DNA from: Moniliophthora roreri
Taxonomy: Eukaryota > Basidiomycota > Agaricomycetes > Agaricales > Marasmiaceae
Direction: 5' to 3'
DNA: 64,000 bases
Assembly: GCA_001466705.2 (NCBI GenBank)
Contig: LATX02000194.1
Span: 310,001 to 374,000, forward strand
Shown in pieces: positions 49,800-62,900 of the stretch. Numbering within the stretch: position 1 is the first letter of the stretch; each line of letters starts with the position of its first letter. A program made the translations under genes and the position numbers. Below the pieces are notes generated by a model. That model did not search any database. It was not told the DNA's origin and was given only the letters and a program-made list of their open reading frames with translations.

Positions 49800-50305
49800 A
49801 AAGCTCAAGACTTCTCTCATCCTCTCTCCTGCTCTCTCATCACCACACGTTTTATTATCCTCAAAACCCATCCTGAACCTCTCCATCATCCATCCATGTT
49901 TTCTTTTTACAGCATCACCTGAACGTTCCATGTTCTTGTATCCTTTCCTTGACGAACGTATCCCACTGGGTAGATTACAAATGTCTTCACTGTCCCACTC
50001 CACTATTCCCCCTCTTGTGTTTTTGTTATTATAGACCTGAGAAGCAATCCCGTTGGTCAGTAACAGTCCAAATGTGTCAGCTAGTTGTGACCTGAACATT
50101 TGAAGAAGGCACCAGTTCCCTGAACGAACTTTTGGTCATTCTACTTCATTGTAGGTGATTTAGGGGTTGACTCCCCTTTGCAGGAAGACTTCGGCTATCT
50201 GGGATTCTATTGAATACCGGAGACGTCGGCTGCGCAATTGTGAACAGTACTGGTTTCTCAGCCTCCATAGTTACATATATACCTTTACGATATAACCCAC
50301 GGTGT

Positions 50306-50306
50306 N
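50306..50306. other. Single N, contig join
   Basis: One undetermined base at the exact border of two identical 1.66-kb segments. This marks a join made without merging overlapping ends. Confidence 0.85.
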
Positions 50307-51150
50307 AAATGTCGTACAGGACCGCGAAGGAACGGAATGTGCCGTCTTCATTGAATGGCTCTGAGAATACAAGTCAGTACTGTGTAAGAATCAGTGATTA
50401 ATATCTTACCGTTAACAACATCCCAGCTGTCTGTGGTAGTAGCATCCTTAAAAGTCAGGCTGAATTGAGAACACACATCTACATCGAGTGAATCAGCCGT
50501 GATATTGACAAGCATAGTCAGTCTTACACTCACATCTGCCCTTTATACTTGCTGATAACCGTGCTGCAATGATTTTGCAGGATACTCGTCAACGTCGAAG
50601 CATTAAAATTGCCGTCCTTGACCCAGTTCGGCAGTTGGCTGTACCACGTGCACGTGTGGCCTAAGTCCCAGGGATCAATGACTGAGAACGTATGGACCTA
50701 AGTTGCAGCAACATACCACAAATAACCTGTCCATTCTTCTTCGCCAAATTAACAATAGCATCTGCATTATTAAAGTTTGTTGAGACAGAATGGAGATGTA
50801 AAGCACAGTGGAGTGTGCTCAACTCACATTTGTACAAGAGCTTGCTAGAACCTTGAGGGTTGTAGAGGTACGATGTGCAGAGTAGTCAATGTAAATTGAA
50901 CTGGAGAATGTAGCTACATACATGCTTGCTTTTATACTACTCTAAAGGATAAGTTCCATGGATAAATGGTGAAACCTAGTAAGCTATGGATGTAAGCTAC
51001 TGAATACTTGTGAGACAAAGTATCCAAGAATAATGTGTCTTGTAGAGACACAATACAATCGTCTGACAGTGGAAGAAGCTATACATGTGTTCTACATGAG
51101 TTCTACTATATTGTACATGAGGCTACAATACTCCTACTGGACGAGAGAGC

Positions 51151-51457
51151 TGTTATGAAAAACACCTTTACGCCACATTATTTACACATGTATGTAGCAT
51201 ATTCTTAATCTCCAAACTGCGACACATGTTATACGAACATTATTACGATCGACAAGCATGTATACATATCATATTAACGTTTCATTCACTACATACATAC
51301 ATGAGGATATTAGTATATAAGAAGTAGTTAGTACGACTATGTACTCCAGTCTTGAGCTGGTTTATTCCTAGCCAGTAATTGATTCATTCTCATCCTTCTT
51401 ACCTTTGTCTGAGTTTGAGGGAGCACTTGCCAGGTCAGAACTGGTTGGTCGCTAACA
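51151..51457 (+). repeat. 5' LTR
   Basis: 307 bp. A TATA box (TATATAAG, 51314-51321) lies 34 bp before AGTCTTGAGCT (51348-51358), the inferred transcript start and R region. It differs from the 3' LTR by nine substitutions and one indel, eight of the nine being transitions and about six in CpG context. Confidence 0.9.
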
Positions 51458-51459
51458 AA

Positions 51460-51470
51460 AGCTCAAGACT
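51460..51470 (+). promoter_or_regulatory. Self-priming primer-binding site
   Basis: AGCTCAAGACT, two bases after the LTR, is the exact reverse complement of AGTCTTGAGCT inside the LTR at the predicted transcript 5' end. This is the arrangement of Tf1 of fission yeast, in which the first 11 nt of the transcript prime reverse transcription instead of a tRNA. No tRNA-type TGG start is present. Confidence 0.75.
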
Positions 51471-52255
51471 TCTCTCATCCTCTCTCCTGCTCTCTCATCA
51501 CCACACGTTTTATTATCCTCAAAACCCATCCTGAACCTCTCCATCATCCATCCATGTTTTCTTTTTACAGCATCACCTGAACGTTCCATGTTCTTGTATC
51601 CTTTCCTTGACGAACGTATCCCACTGGGTAGATTACAAATGTCTTCACTGTCCCACTCCACTATTCCCCCTCTTGTGTTTTTGTTATTATAGACCTGAGA
51701 AGCAATCCCGTTGGTCAGTAACAGTCCAAATGTGTCAGCTAGTTGTGACCTGAACATTTGAAGAAGGCACCAGTTCCCTGAACGAACTTTTGGTCATTCT
51801 ACTTCATTGTAGGTGATTTAGGGGTTGACTCCCCTTTGCAGGAAGACTTCGGCTATCTGGGATTCTATTGAATACCGGAGACGTCGGCTGCGCAATTGTG
51901 AACAGTACTGGTTTCTCAGCCTCCATAGTTACATATATACCTTTACGATATAACCCACGGTGTGCGCCTACAGCAATCACTGGTGAAGAATCATGCTAGG
52001 AAAGGTGATTGTAGATACAAATAGATAAGATTGTAAAACCTGATCAATAAGGCCCTTATGATCTTATTGAGTTCGAAGAAGTAGTAGTAGATAGAACCTA
52101 AGGAGCAAAGCTTCAGTCACGTGCTGGCTCCAAGGTACTAAAAGCAACAACCTTCGGTGATCAAATATTGTTGAGAGTACTCCTACTTTGATTTCCGATT
52201 GTATCACTTCCTTTCCTCCCCTTTCGATTAAGTTCGATAGAATCACATCTCCGAT

Positions 52256-53370
52256 ATGGATAACCAAACTCCACCAGATCTGATCACCCTTAATCTCCCT
52301 GAAGGATATGAAAGACTCCTGACACCAAGTCACGAAGATAGAGGCTTCTTCGCACTTGTCTGGGCATGCCTGAGAACAATTTTAGGATGGTTCTCAATCA
52401 TTGCTGGAAATACGAGCAGAACCACAACAGCCACAGAACAAATTGCCCAAGCTGCTGCTGAGTTCAAGGACAAAGAACCCAAGATTGACGTCGAAACCCC
52501 AGAAAAGTACCATGGAGAACCAGAAAAGGCAGACACCTTTATCAACTTGTTGATAATGTACTTCCTGGGACGAAGAATCAATAATGAAGCCAATAAGATT
52601 ATCATTGCCCTCAGCCTAATCACAGGAGGAACCAATGATATAGCAGGAAATTGGGCAGACCTTCAATGAAAGTTAATCATTGAACAGGAAGACGATTGGA
52701 TCGACACATGGGAAAGTTTCAAAGAAAGTTTCATCACCTATTTTAAGTATTCATCAACTAAAGATGAATTACAAGCAAAACTGGTGAAATTGAAACAAGG
52801 AAGAATGACTGCTGATGAATACATTACCCAATTCAAAGGGTATATGAATGGAAGTAAATTTGATAATGAAGCACTTCTATATTGGTTTAAAAACGGGTTA
52901 AATGATGGATTATGAAGTTTGGTCTGGAGTCTTAGACCCATGCCTACTACACTCAGCAAATAGATGAAAGAAGCATCTAATCAAGACTGAACTTGGCGAA
53001 TGAACAAAGAATATCTTAAACATCGCCAAGATCGGGACCATCAGAACCAAAGTAAAGGAAAACCCAACGAAACAAAGAACCAAGATCATAAATTGGCAGA
53101 ACCATCAGAAAGTTTGGGAAAAGATCTGAATGCAATGGACATCGACGCTATGAAGAAGAAGGGCCTGTGTTATCGATGCAAAAAACCAGGTTACTGATTC
53201 TTCGAATGTCCAAGCAAAGGAACAGATTCTAAACCAGCTACCTTTACTAGAGAAACAAAGAAAGAGACGGGCAGAGGAGTAACGAGTGGAAACCTAGATC
53301 TGAAAGAAATGTCCAAAGATAGAAAGAAAGAACTACTGGAAAAATTGATGGAAGATCTAGGTGGGGATTT
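52256..53370 (+). pseudogene. Retrotransposon gag region, interrupted
   Basis: Starts with ATG at 52256. Capsid-like segments follow (PEKYHGEPEKADTFINLL, and later EYITQFKGYMNG), then a zinc-knuckle remnant (CYRCKKPG…CP, about 53167-53210). In-frame TGA occurs at 52667-52669 and inside the knuckle (53195-53197), with more between. Gag packages element RNA in virus-like particles; this copy is not functional. Confidence 0.8.
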
Positions 53371-53749
53371 TTAGAAGCCTTGAAGATTAGCACTGATCTT
53401 CAGGAGGCACATATGCACATTCGATCTTTTGTAAACTATGATATCTTCAATCTGGAATTGAATGAAATTATGAATAAGATTGAATCAGGTGCCCAGTTCA
53501 ACGGAAAAAGACAAATCCCTTGGACTACTGAATGGTATGCTCAAAGATTAAGAGATTCCAAGTCCAAAATGATCCTATTCTGACATATGGTACACGAAAA
53601 ACGTCGACAAGAAATATCCTGGGAAGCATTGAAAGAAATCAACCAATTAAATGACACCAATGCTGTAAAGGTCTTAGATGAATTAAGAAGACCCCCTAGA
53701 TATATAAGATCATCAAAACAACAGACAAACATAGATTTAGTAGCAATCA

Positions 53750-54110
53750 CGTTAGATGATCAATGACAAATCGACATAAAGGCATTACTTGACAGCGGAT
53801 ATACTGGCAGCACAGTAAATAAGAAATAGATCGAAAAGCATAATATTAATACAGAAAAATATGCCCGACCCATTCCAGTATATAACGCTGACAGGACACA
53901 GAACATAGGAGGACCCATTACCGAAAAGATCAACCTGAAAATTACTATAGGTGACCATGTGGAAATTCTAAGTTTTGATGTTACAAATTTGGGAGAAACC
54001 AATATGTTTATAGGTCATGAATGGCTGAAAAAACATAACCCAGATATTAATTGGACTACTAGTGAAATAAAGTTCAATCGATGTCCTATAGAATGCCAAG
54101 TATACTAAGA
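53750..54110 (+). pseudogene. Retrotransposon aspartic protease region
   Basis: The active-site motif LLDSG is at about 53788-53802, followed by NADRT and IGHEWLKKHNPDINW, which mark the end of the Ty3/gypsy protease domain. Stops lie just before the motif and after STVNKK, so the frame is broken. Confidence 0.75.
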
Positions 54111-54177
54111 ACATTCAGAACCGGAAGATGATGACAATGAAGAAGATGATGAAATAGAACCAGGTGATTGGATACTC

Positions 54178-55640
54178 ATGATAGATATCGAACATGAGAT
54201 CCAAATCAGAGCCAGGGAAAACGTCTCAACTGGAATTGCCATTGAAGCAGGAAAAAAGGAAAAAGATAAATCCTTTGAAGAAATCGTTCCAGAACATTAC
54301 CGAGACTTTAAAGATATATTCGACAAAAAAGAGTTTGACTCCTTGCCACCAAGAAGACCATGGGATCATGCAATTGAATTAATCCCTGGGTCGAAAGGAG
54401 AAAACTCTGCAAAAATATATCCATTAAGTCCTTCAGAACAAAAGGAACTCGATGACTTCTTAGAAGAAAACCTTAAAACCGGATGAATCAGACCTTCGAA
54501 ATCACCATTTGCATCTCCATTCTTCTTCGTCAAAAAGAAAGATAGAAAATTAAGGCCAGTTCAAGATTATCGAAAGTTAAATGAGCAAATGATTAAAAAC
54601 TGTTATCCTTTGCCATTAACACAAGAACTAGTCGATAAACTTAAAGATGCAGTATGGTTTTCAAAGATGGACATCCGATGGGGTTTTAATAACATTTGAA
54701 TCAAAGAAGGAGATGAATGGAAAGCGGCTTTCCTTATGAATCAGGGAATGTTTGAACCTTTAGTCATGTTTTTTGGCCTCACGAATTCTCCAGCCACATT
54801 CCAAACCATAATGAACACAATATTAAGAGACGAAATCAATACAGGAAAAGTCGTTGTATACATGGACGACATCCTTGTATTCACTAAAACTCTTAAAGAA
54901 CATTGTGAAATGGTTAGAAGAATTCTAAGGAAATTACATGAGAATAAACTCTACCTAAAGCCAGAAAAGTGCATATTCGAAGCACTAAAAGTAGAGTTTC
55001 TTGGATTGATTGTCAGAAAAGGACAAGTCAGAATGGATCCCAACAAAGTAAAAGCAGTAACAAGCTGGCCAACGCCTGAATGTAAACAAGATGTTCAGCA
55101 ATTCCTGGGATTTCTTAATTTTTACTAACGATTTATCAAAGACTTTGGAAATTAACTGGAAAAAATGACTGGGAATGGACAGATGATCAGCAGTGGGCCT
55201 TCGAAGAACTCAAAACGAAGGTAACCAGTGCTCCTGTCCTCGTAATCCCAAACAATAGAGATCAGTTTAGAGTTGAAGCAGATTCTTCGGACTTCGCCAT
55301 CGGAGCAGTACTCTCACAATTCCAAGACAACAAATGGAAACCAGTAGCATTCCTTTCTCATGTGTTAAACGAAACCGAATGCAATTACGAAATTTATGAT
55401 AAAGAAATGCTAGCCATTATCACTGCTCTAAAGGAATGGAGACAATATCTCTTGGGAAATCAAAAAGTATTTGAAATTTGGTCAGATCATAAAAACCTCG
55501 AATACTTCAGAAAACCCCAAGACATCAACTGAAGACAAGCCAGATGGATCACAATGATGCAAGATTATCACTTCATGTTGCATCATAAACCTGGCAAACA
55601 AATGACGAAAGCTGATCTCTTGTCGAGATGACAAGGTCAT
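54178..55640 (+). pseudogene. Retrotransposon reverse transcriptase and RNase H, first image
   Basis: RT segments in order: [36 protein letters not shown], then the catalytic VVYMDD (YMDD at 54859-54870) and LGLIVRKGQVRMDP. RNase H starts with RVEADSSDFAIGAVLSQF. TGA replaces Arg at 54484-54486, in NNI-stop-IKEGDEW and in N-stop-RQARW. A small deletion after FIKDFG disrupts the connection domain. 54515-56107 is repeated exactly at 56109-57701. Confidence 0.85.
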
Positions 55641-56107
55641 AAGAAGGGGGTAGACGATAATCAAAACGTCATTCTACTCAAACCAGAACTTTTCCGAAAA
55701 CTACTCAGAGCAACAATAACAACAGACACTGACCTAATATCTCAAATCAAAAAAACAAAAGATCGAGACCCATTAGTAAAAGTCGCTCTAGAAAGAAAGA
55801 AAAAGGAATGGAATGAAAATGATGAGATTATCATGTGGAAAGACCGTATCTATGTACCCATAGATAACGAACTCAGGGAAGACATAATCAAATTACATCA
55901 TGATATACCAATTGAGGGACACCCTGGTAGATTCAAAACACTCAAACAGATAACCCGAAACTACTGGTGGCCCAAAATCAACCTTGATGTAAAAAGATAT
56001 GTAGATGGATGCGAAAGATGCCAAAAATCTAAACCAAGAAGAGGGAAATTAGCAGCTCCATTACAACCAAATGAAATCCCAACAAAAGCATGGGAAATCA
56101 TCTCTAT
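54515..56107. repeat. 1,593-bp perfect repeat, left copy (assembly overlap)
   Basis: Identical to 56109-57701 at constant offset 1594, with a single N at 56108. It covers RT, RNase H and the integrase zinc-binding region. Confidence 0.9.
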
Positions 56108-56108
56108 N
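56108..56108. other. Single N, contig join
   Basis: Undetermined base between two identical 1.59-kb segments, the second such join in this window. Confidence 0.85.
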
Positions 56109-57701
56109 CTCCATTCTTCTTCGTCAAAAAGAAAGATAGAAAATTAAGGCCAGTTCAAGATTATCGAAAGTTAAATGAGCAAATGATTAAAAACTGTTAT
56201 CCTTTGCCATTAACACAAGAACTAGTCGATAAACTTAAAGATGCAGTATGGTTTTCAAAGATGGACATCCGATGGGGTTTTAATAACATTTGAATCAAAG
56301 AAGGAGATGAATGGAAAGCGGCTTTCCTTATGAATCAGGGAATGTTTGAACCTTTAGTCATGTTTTTTGGCCTCACGAATTCTCCAGCCACATTCCAAAC
56401 CATAATGAACACAATATTAAGAGACGAAATCAATACAGGAAAAGTCGTTGTATACATGGACGACATCCTTGTATTCACTAAAACTCTTAAAGAACATTGT
56501 GAAATGGTTAGAAGAATTCTAAGGAAATTACATGAGAATAAACTCTACCTAAAGCCAGAAAAGTGCATATTCGAAGCACTAAAAGTAGAGTTTCTTGGAT
56601 TGATTGTCAGAAAAGGACAAGTCAGAATGGATCCCAACAAAGTAAAAGCAGTAACAAGCTGGCCAACGCCTGAATGTAAACAAGATGTTCAGCAATTCCT
56701 GGGATTTCTTAATTTTTACTAACGATTTATCAAAGACTTTGGAAATTAACTGGAAAAAATGACTGGGAATGGACAGATGATCAGCAGTGGGCCTTCGAAG
56801 AACTCAAAACGAAGGTAACCAGTGCTCCTGTCCTCGTAATCCCAAACAATAGAGATCAGTTTAGAGTTGAAGCAGATTCTTCGGACTTCGCCATCGGAGC
56901 AGTACTCTCACAATTCCAAGACAACAAATGGAAACCAGTAGCATTCCTTTCTCATGTGTTAAACGAAACCGAATGCAATTACGAAATTTATGATAAAGAA
57001 ATGCTAGCCATTATCACTGCTCTAAAGGAATGGAGACAATATCTCTTGGGAAATCAAAAAGTATTTGAAATTTGGTCAGATCATAAAAACCTCGAATACT
57101 TCAGAAAACCCCAAGACATCAACTGAAGACAAGCCAGATGGATCACAATGATGCAAGATTATCACTTCATGTTGCATCATAAACCTGGCAAACAAATGAC
57201 GAAAGCTGATCTCTTGTCGAGATGACAAGGTCATAAGAAGGGGGTAGACGATAATCAAAACGTCATTCTACTCAAACCAGAACTTTTCCGAAAACTACTC
57301 AGAGCAACAATAACAACAGACACTGACCTAATATCTCAAATCAAAAAAACAAAAGATCGAGACCCATTAGTAAAAGTCGCTCTAGAAAGAAAGAAAAAGG
57401 AATGGAATGAAAATGATGAGATTATCATGTGGAAAGACCGTATCTATGTACCCATAGATAACGAACTCAGGGAAGACATAATCAAATTACATCATGATAT
57501 ACCAATTGAGGGACACCCTGGTAGATTCAAAACACTCAAACAGATAACCCGAAACTACTGGTGGCCCAAAATCAACCTTGATGTAAAAAGATATGTAGAT
57601 GGATGCGAAAGATGCCAAAAATCTAAACCAAGAAGAGGGAAATTAGCAGCTCCATTACAACCAAATGAAATCCCAACAAAAGCATGGGAAATCATCTCTA
57701 T
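56109..57701. repeat. 1,593-bp perfect repeat, right copy (assembly overlap)
   Basis: Second image of RT, RNase H and integrase zinc finger; continues uniquely into the integrase core after 57701. Confidence 0.9.
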
Positions 57702-58045
57702 GGATTTCATTGGACCACTCTCTAAATCAAAAGGTTTTGATATGGTAATGGTAGTCGTTGATAGATTAACCAAAAAAGTCTATTTCATCCCGACTACTCA
57801 ACAAATCACATCAGAAGGCACAGCATGTCTATATATAGATAATGTCTTTAAGGAACATGGATTGCCCCAAAAGATTATTTGTGACAGGCACACAATTCAA
57901 TTCAAAATTTATAAAAGCCCTCTTCCAAATACTCGGGATCAAAGCCAACATGTCCACAGCCTATCATCTGCAAACTGACGGACAAATGGAACAAATGAAT
58001 CAGGAACTTGAAAAATATCTACGAATTTATATCAATTACTGACAA
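57427..58045 (+). pseudogene. Retrotransposon integrase region
   Basis: An HHCC zinc-binding segment (LHHDIPIEGHPGRF … CERCQKSKPRR) leads into the core, with the first catalytic Asp in MDFIGPLSKSKGFDMV. The frame shifts by a small deletion near 57890 at the second catalytic Asp (CDR…GTQFNSKF), and the frame with YHLQTDGQMEQMNQELEKYL then runs to a TGA at 58040-58042. The enzyme is therefore broken at its centre. Confidence 0.85.
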
Positions 58046-58213
58046 AGTGACTGGGCTGATTGGCTTTCCATTGCCCAATTCGCTTACAATGATAAGATTC
58101 ATTCGAGTACCAGACAAACCCCATTCTTCCTAAATAACGGGCAACATCCATGGAAGGGAATCGAACCAAGGAGAAATTCACGAAATCCTCAAGCAGATAA
58201 CTTCGGAAAAATA

Positions 58214-58882
58214 ATGGATTATATCAGAGAAGAAGCATCATTGGCTTTAAAACGAGCAGCTGATTCGATGAAAGAATTCTATGATCAAAACAGATCCGAA
58301 GCTCGAGAATATCAAATAGGAGACAAAGTTTATGTAGAAGCAATCAACATCAAAAGCAAAAGATTTGCTAGCAAACTTGATGACAAATGCTTCAGACCCT
58401 TTGAAATAATTGAAAAGGTCAGAGCATCATCATATAAACTTCAATTGCCAAGAACCTGGAAAATCCACCCAGTGTTTAACGAATGTCTCTTAACTCCTTA
58501 CGTTCCACCCGAATTTCCCAGTCAAGTTAAACCACTACCCCCACCCCCTATCGAAGATTTGGAAGGAAAGAAATATAAAGTAGAAGAAGTATTAGATAGC
58601 AGATTAAGAGGAGGACAATTAGAATATCTAGTCAATTGGAAAGGAGAACCACATGAAGAAAACACATGGGAACCACAAAATAACCTCAAAGAAGCAAAAG
58701 AGGCAATTACCAAATTCCATAAAAAACATCCTGCAGCTCCTAGACCGAAAGACTTGAACATGATATTAAATTATCAACCATACGAGAATTATACTGAAAT
58801 AGATAAAGAAAAAATCAAAAAATTATATAATTGGGATAATGGAAAAATATATGGACTCGAAACAAGATTTACAAGGATGTAA
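58214..58882 (+). pseudogene. Integrase C-terminal part with chromodomain
   Basis: A 222-codon open piece. The first 100 residues hold the GPY/F-like region (EYQIGDKVYVEA … FRPFEIIEKV). A chromodomain follows: YKVEEVLDSRLRGGQLEYLV, then NWKGEPHEENTWEP, with the aromatic positions Tyr, Trp and Trp. Chromodomains guide chromoviruses to heterochromatin, though this element landed in a gene. Confidence 0.88.
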
Positions 58883-58885
58883 ATC

Positions 58886-58900
58886 ATAAGAAGGGGGTAA
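58886..58900 (+). promoter_or_regulatory. Polypurine tract
   Basis: AAGAAGGGGG directly upstream of the 3' LTR, where plus-strand DNA synthesis is expected to start. Confidence 0.8.
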
Positions 58901-59206
58901 TGTTATGAAAAACACCTTTATGCCACGTTATTTACACACGTATGTAGCATATTCTTAATCTCCACACTGCGACACATGTTATACGAACATTATTATGATC
59001 GACAAGCATGTATACATATCATATTAACGTTTCATTCACTACATACATACACGAGGATATTAGTATATAAGAAGTAGTTAGTACGACTATGTACTCCAGT
59101 CTTGAGCTGATTTATTCCTAGCCAGTAATTGATTCATTCTTATCCTTCTTACCTTTGTCTGAGTTGAGGGAGCACTTGCCAGGTCAGAACTGGTTGGTTG
59201 CTAACA
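58901..59206 (+). repeat. 3' LTR
   Basis: 306 bp, TGTTATGAAAAACACC … GCTAACA, followed by target-site duplication AGAGC (59207-59211). The R start AGTCTTGAGCT is at 59098-59108. Confidence 0.92.
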
Positions 59207-59299
59207 AGAGCACTCCTATGACTATAGTGCAAGCTCTGGAGAAGCTCAGGAATGTACTTTGTAAGTTCCATAGTTGATCACAGATGCAAGTAATACAAT

Positions 59300-59994
<695 letters not shown>

Positions 59995-62900
59995 TGTGTC
60001 CTTTTCTGCAGGCATGAGCCATGTCAAGCTTGTTTATGAGTCCATGCAATCACTGCCAGGCATGTCTAAGGGCAATCCTCAGCTGGTGGAAAGGTGTTGT
60101 GATATGTACATGAAAACCCGAATTTTTGCCTGGGTAGCGATAATTGCAGGTCACAAGTTGGTGTTGCAAAAGTAAAGATGCTATATGTCGGATATTGATA
60201 GCTTGAGTGCGAAAGCTCTGTTAGCAAGAATCTCAGATCCCAAAAGTCCACTAAGGATGTAATGAAGTACATACTAGTGAACCCTCAGAAGAATGGTTTT
60301 GCCCTTATTCTATCCTTCGCTATGACACTAAGCTACAGCACTCTTAAGGAGTCCCAGTCTCAACTCTCCTGTCCTCCTTGTGTTAAACCAAAATCCCAAG
60401 GTAGTCTAGCTTTACATGAGGGTGAAGGAAGTTGTTCAACCAGATCAAATCTCAGGAAAATTGATGAAGCTCGATGATATGCATAACTTTTACCTTTTAT
60501 TTCACACGCAAATAGAGAATATTTTGCACTTTTATGGTTGAAAATGACATATACAAGGGAATTGAGGACTAGTGTGAGCCCTGAGCAGCTAGTCAAAGTG
60601 AGTAGTAGAGAAGGATACAAAATATTAGCAGAGTAATAGTTGACGGTAGGCCATACAAGAGTACCTGACCACTGCTAGTATGAAAATAAACAGCGAATCT
60701 GAACACAGAGGAGCATCCCGAAACCTGTAGGGAAACACACCACATCACACCTCTCTATCGAAAGTGTACCAAAGGGAATATTTTAATTTTTAACAATGTT
60801 TTCAAACCACACCCAACTTAAAGGAAGAATAAAAGCCTTCGATGATACATCAATGAGAATATTACCGAGAAACAGATATGAAACAGAGAATGACAAATTA
60901 TTGGTGGGGGATACTCAAGATACCGATAATCAAATTAGAGGAATGAAATAGATGATTGGTTACTGAAAAGGTGCCTGTATCACGGAAAGCGGAAGACAAA
61001 GCTGTATGACGAGAAGATAGCATGGCTAAGCTTACGCATACACTTTAGAGGAGAAATGGAAGCATATTACGCGTTCACAGAGCAGATGACAATAGACGGA
61101 GAAGGAAGGAACCATGTGGAGTGGCATGGAAGTATAATATTTTCAAACGGAGTTAGAAGGAGAGCTGTTTGATCGAGGAAATTGCAAACGATTAGTGTCA
61201 GGAGACTGCACAATCGTCATAGAAAAAGAATAAAAGAGATTATGGCTATGAAGCCTGACTACAATTGGACACTGTGACAGAGAAATTACCAAACACAGCT
61301 CAGTTTATATAATATTTAGCACCCAACTCAGTTTTATTTGTATGTGTGACAGATATATTAGATTATTTATGTTGTAGGGTATATAAGGGGACGTGTTTTG
61401 TAGGTGGAAAGCAGGAGAGATACTGCCCACCAATTACCAGAGTGTATGACGTTGTTGTTCAGGTAGAAGAAGTTTATTCTTTGGGCAGTTTCTGGTCGAA
61501 TATCGATACTAGTATTTGCTTTGAAGTGATTAATAAAACTATAAACCCATAAATATTATACAGAACAAACACCAATCTCAATCTGAGAAGTTGTTTTGAA
61601 GGCAAATTGTCTCTGAACTACCAAGCAAGACATTGGGAATTATTCTTAACATTGCGGTAACAGTGAACCACGCCAAACCAACTCGCAAACAAAACTGAGA
61701 ATCAAGAACTTATATATACCTTTTTCGGAGGTATTTTGGCACCACAGACCTCGTGTTTTCATAGTAGGGGCATAGGTTTTTGAGCATCTTCATCGAGAAA
61801 GCAATTTTATCTCCCATAATCATGCATTATGCTGTAAGCCTGACTGCATGCGAGATGTCATCGTGATAGATGGACCATGAGGAGACACAGGTAAATATGA
61901 TATGAATTGCTGGTAGGACAGTTTTGAGTACATAAAGGGAGCAATTGGCTTTGCATAGAAAAACAACAGACACATACCTCCATGTAACCTTCAGCTTCCT
62001 TGAAGTTGTGCTCGCTTTCTTGGTTTGTAATAGAATTGTATTGTTGAAGATGAATGGACTTGCAGAGACCATGGACGTTGAGGATGACATCAAATCTATG
62101 AATCTATCCAAAAGCTTGATTCTGGAACTCAGTACAGTGGTTTGCGAAATCCTTGCAACATGCATCAAAAGTGTTGGAACAAATAAAATAATTCCTAAAA
62201 AATCATGGAAACTTGACAAGTGCCACCTGCAGTGGTGCCTGACCTTGCTTGTCGAGTTAGTGGCAGACTCCAGTATGCATGAATCTGTATGAGTATATAG
62301 GTATCAAAATTTCAGTAAATATGAAAAAATAGACATGGCAGTAAGTTAGCCTTGTCCATGATGGTGTGAAGCTGTGCATTGTCATTGACAACCTTGTCAG
62401 TGCTGGTGTCTAATTAGCAGTTCTGACGGAACATTTATTTGGCTTTGTGTGCAAAAAGAGTTCCAACAGAATGAATTTCCACAAATGAAGGACCTTGACA
62501 AGCAAGGTAATTCACCTGCAGACTGTAAACACCTCTATAGCCTCTTGAAAATATATAGAGTCCTTGAAAATAAGATAAACAATGTGCAGAAAGAACTTGA
62601 TTCAGAAAACCAGGCATTTCAGACTAGAGGAGGGCAAGTTTTGGAGCAGTATGTCTTTTCGTCACTTCACCTCCTATTCCCAACCTAAAATGCCATTCTA
62701 ACTAGCCTTGTTGATTTCTATGTGTTCTTGGACTATCTTTCAAGCTTACAGAATGAAATTGAGAGTATTCCAGCAGCTCTATAGGAATGATTATGGATTC
62801 TGAGATTCTGGAGTAGAAGGACATCAGGATCTTTGCTTGGTGTTCATTCAGAAGCTTTATTTAGAAGGTATTCTGGCAGTGTTTGTTTGACTTTGATGAA

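Larger units (their letters stand above)
50307..51963. repeat. 1,657-bp perfect repeat, right copy (assembly overlap)
   Basis: Same sequence as 48649-50305. It contains a second image of GH10 exons (50307-50910, minus) and the 5' LTR (51151-51457), and after 51963 runs on uniquely into the element interior. Confidence 0.9.
51151..59206 (+). mobile_element. Ty3/gypsy chromovirus LTR retrotransposon, defective
   Basis: LTRs at 51151-51457 and 58901-59206 (TG…CA, about 3% different) enclose gag, protease, reverse transcriptase, RNase H, integrase and a C-terminal chromodomain in Ty3/gypsy order. The target-site duplication AGAGC is present on both sides (51146-51150 and 59207-59211). Removing the false 1.59-kb repeat gives about 6.5 kb. 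The coding part is broken by several TGA codons, most where Arg is expected, and by frameshifts, including one at the integrase core, so it cannot move by itself. It sits in the GH10 xylanase gene in opposite orientation. Base use is AT-rich compared with the left 47 kb. Confidence 0.92.

Noticed and set aside
54515..57701. Retrotransposon with two tandem RT-RNase H modules
   Set aside because: The repeats are identical and abut a single N; an assembly overlap explains this better.
52256..58882. Alternative genetic code or TGA read as Trp in the element
   Set aside because: Most TGA positions align with Arg in the family, which fits CGA-to-TGA decay, and host genes use TGA as a normal stop.
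61945..62688. Possible transposase or coiled-coil gene at the right end
   Set aside because: Two short frames with no known catalytic motif and no splice sites joining them convincingly.
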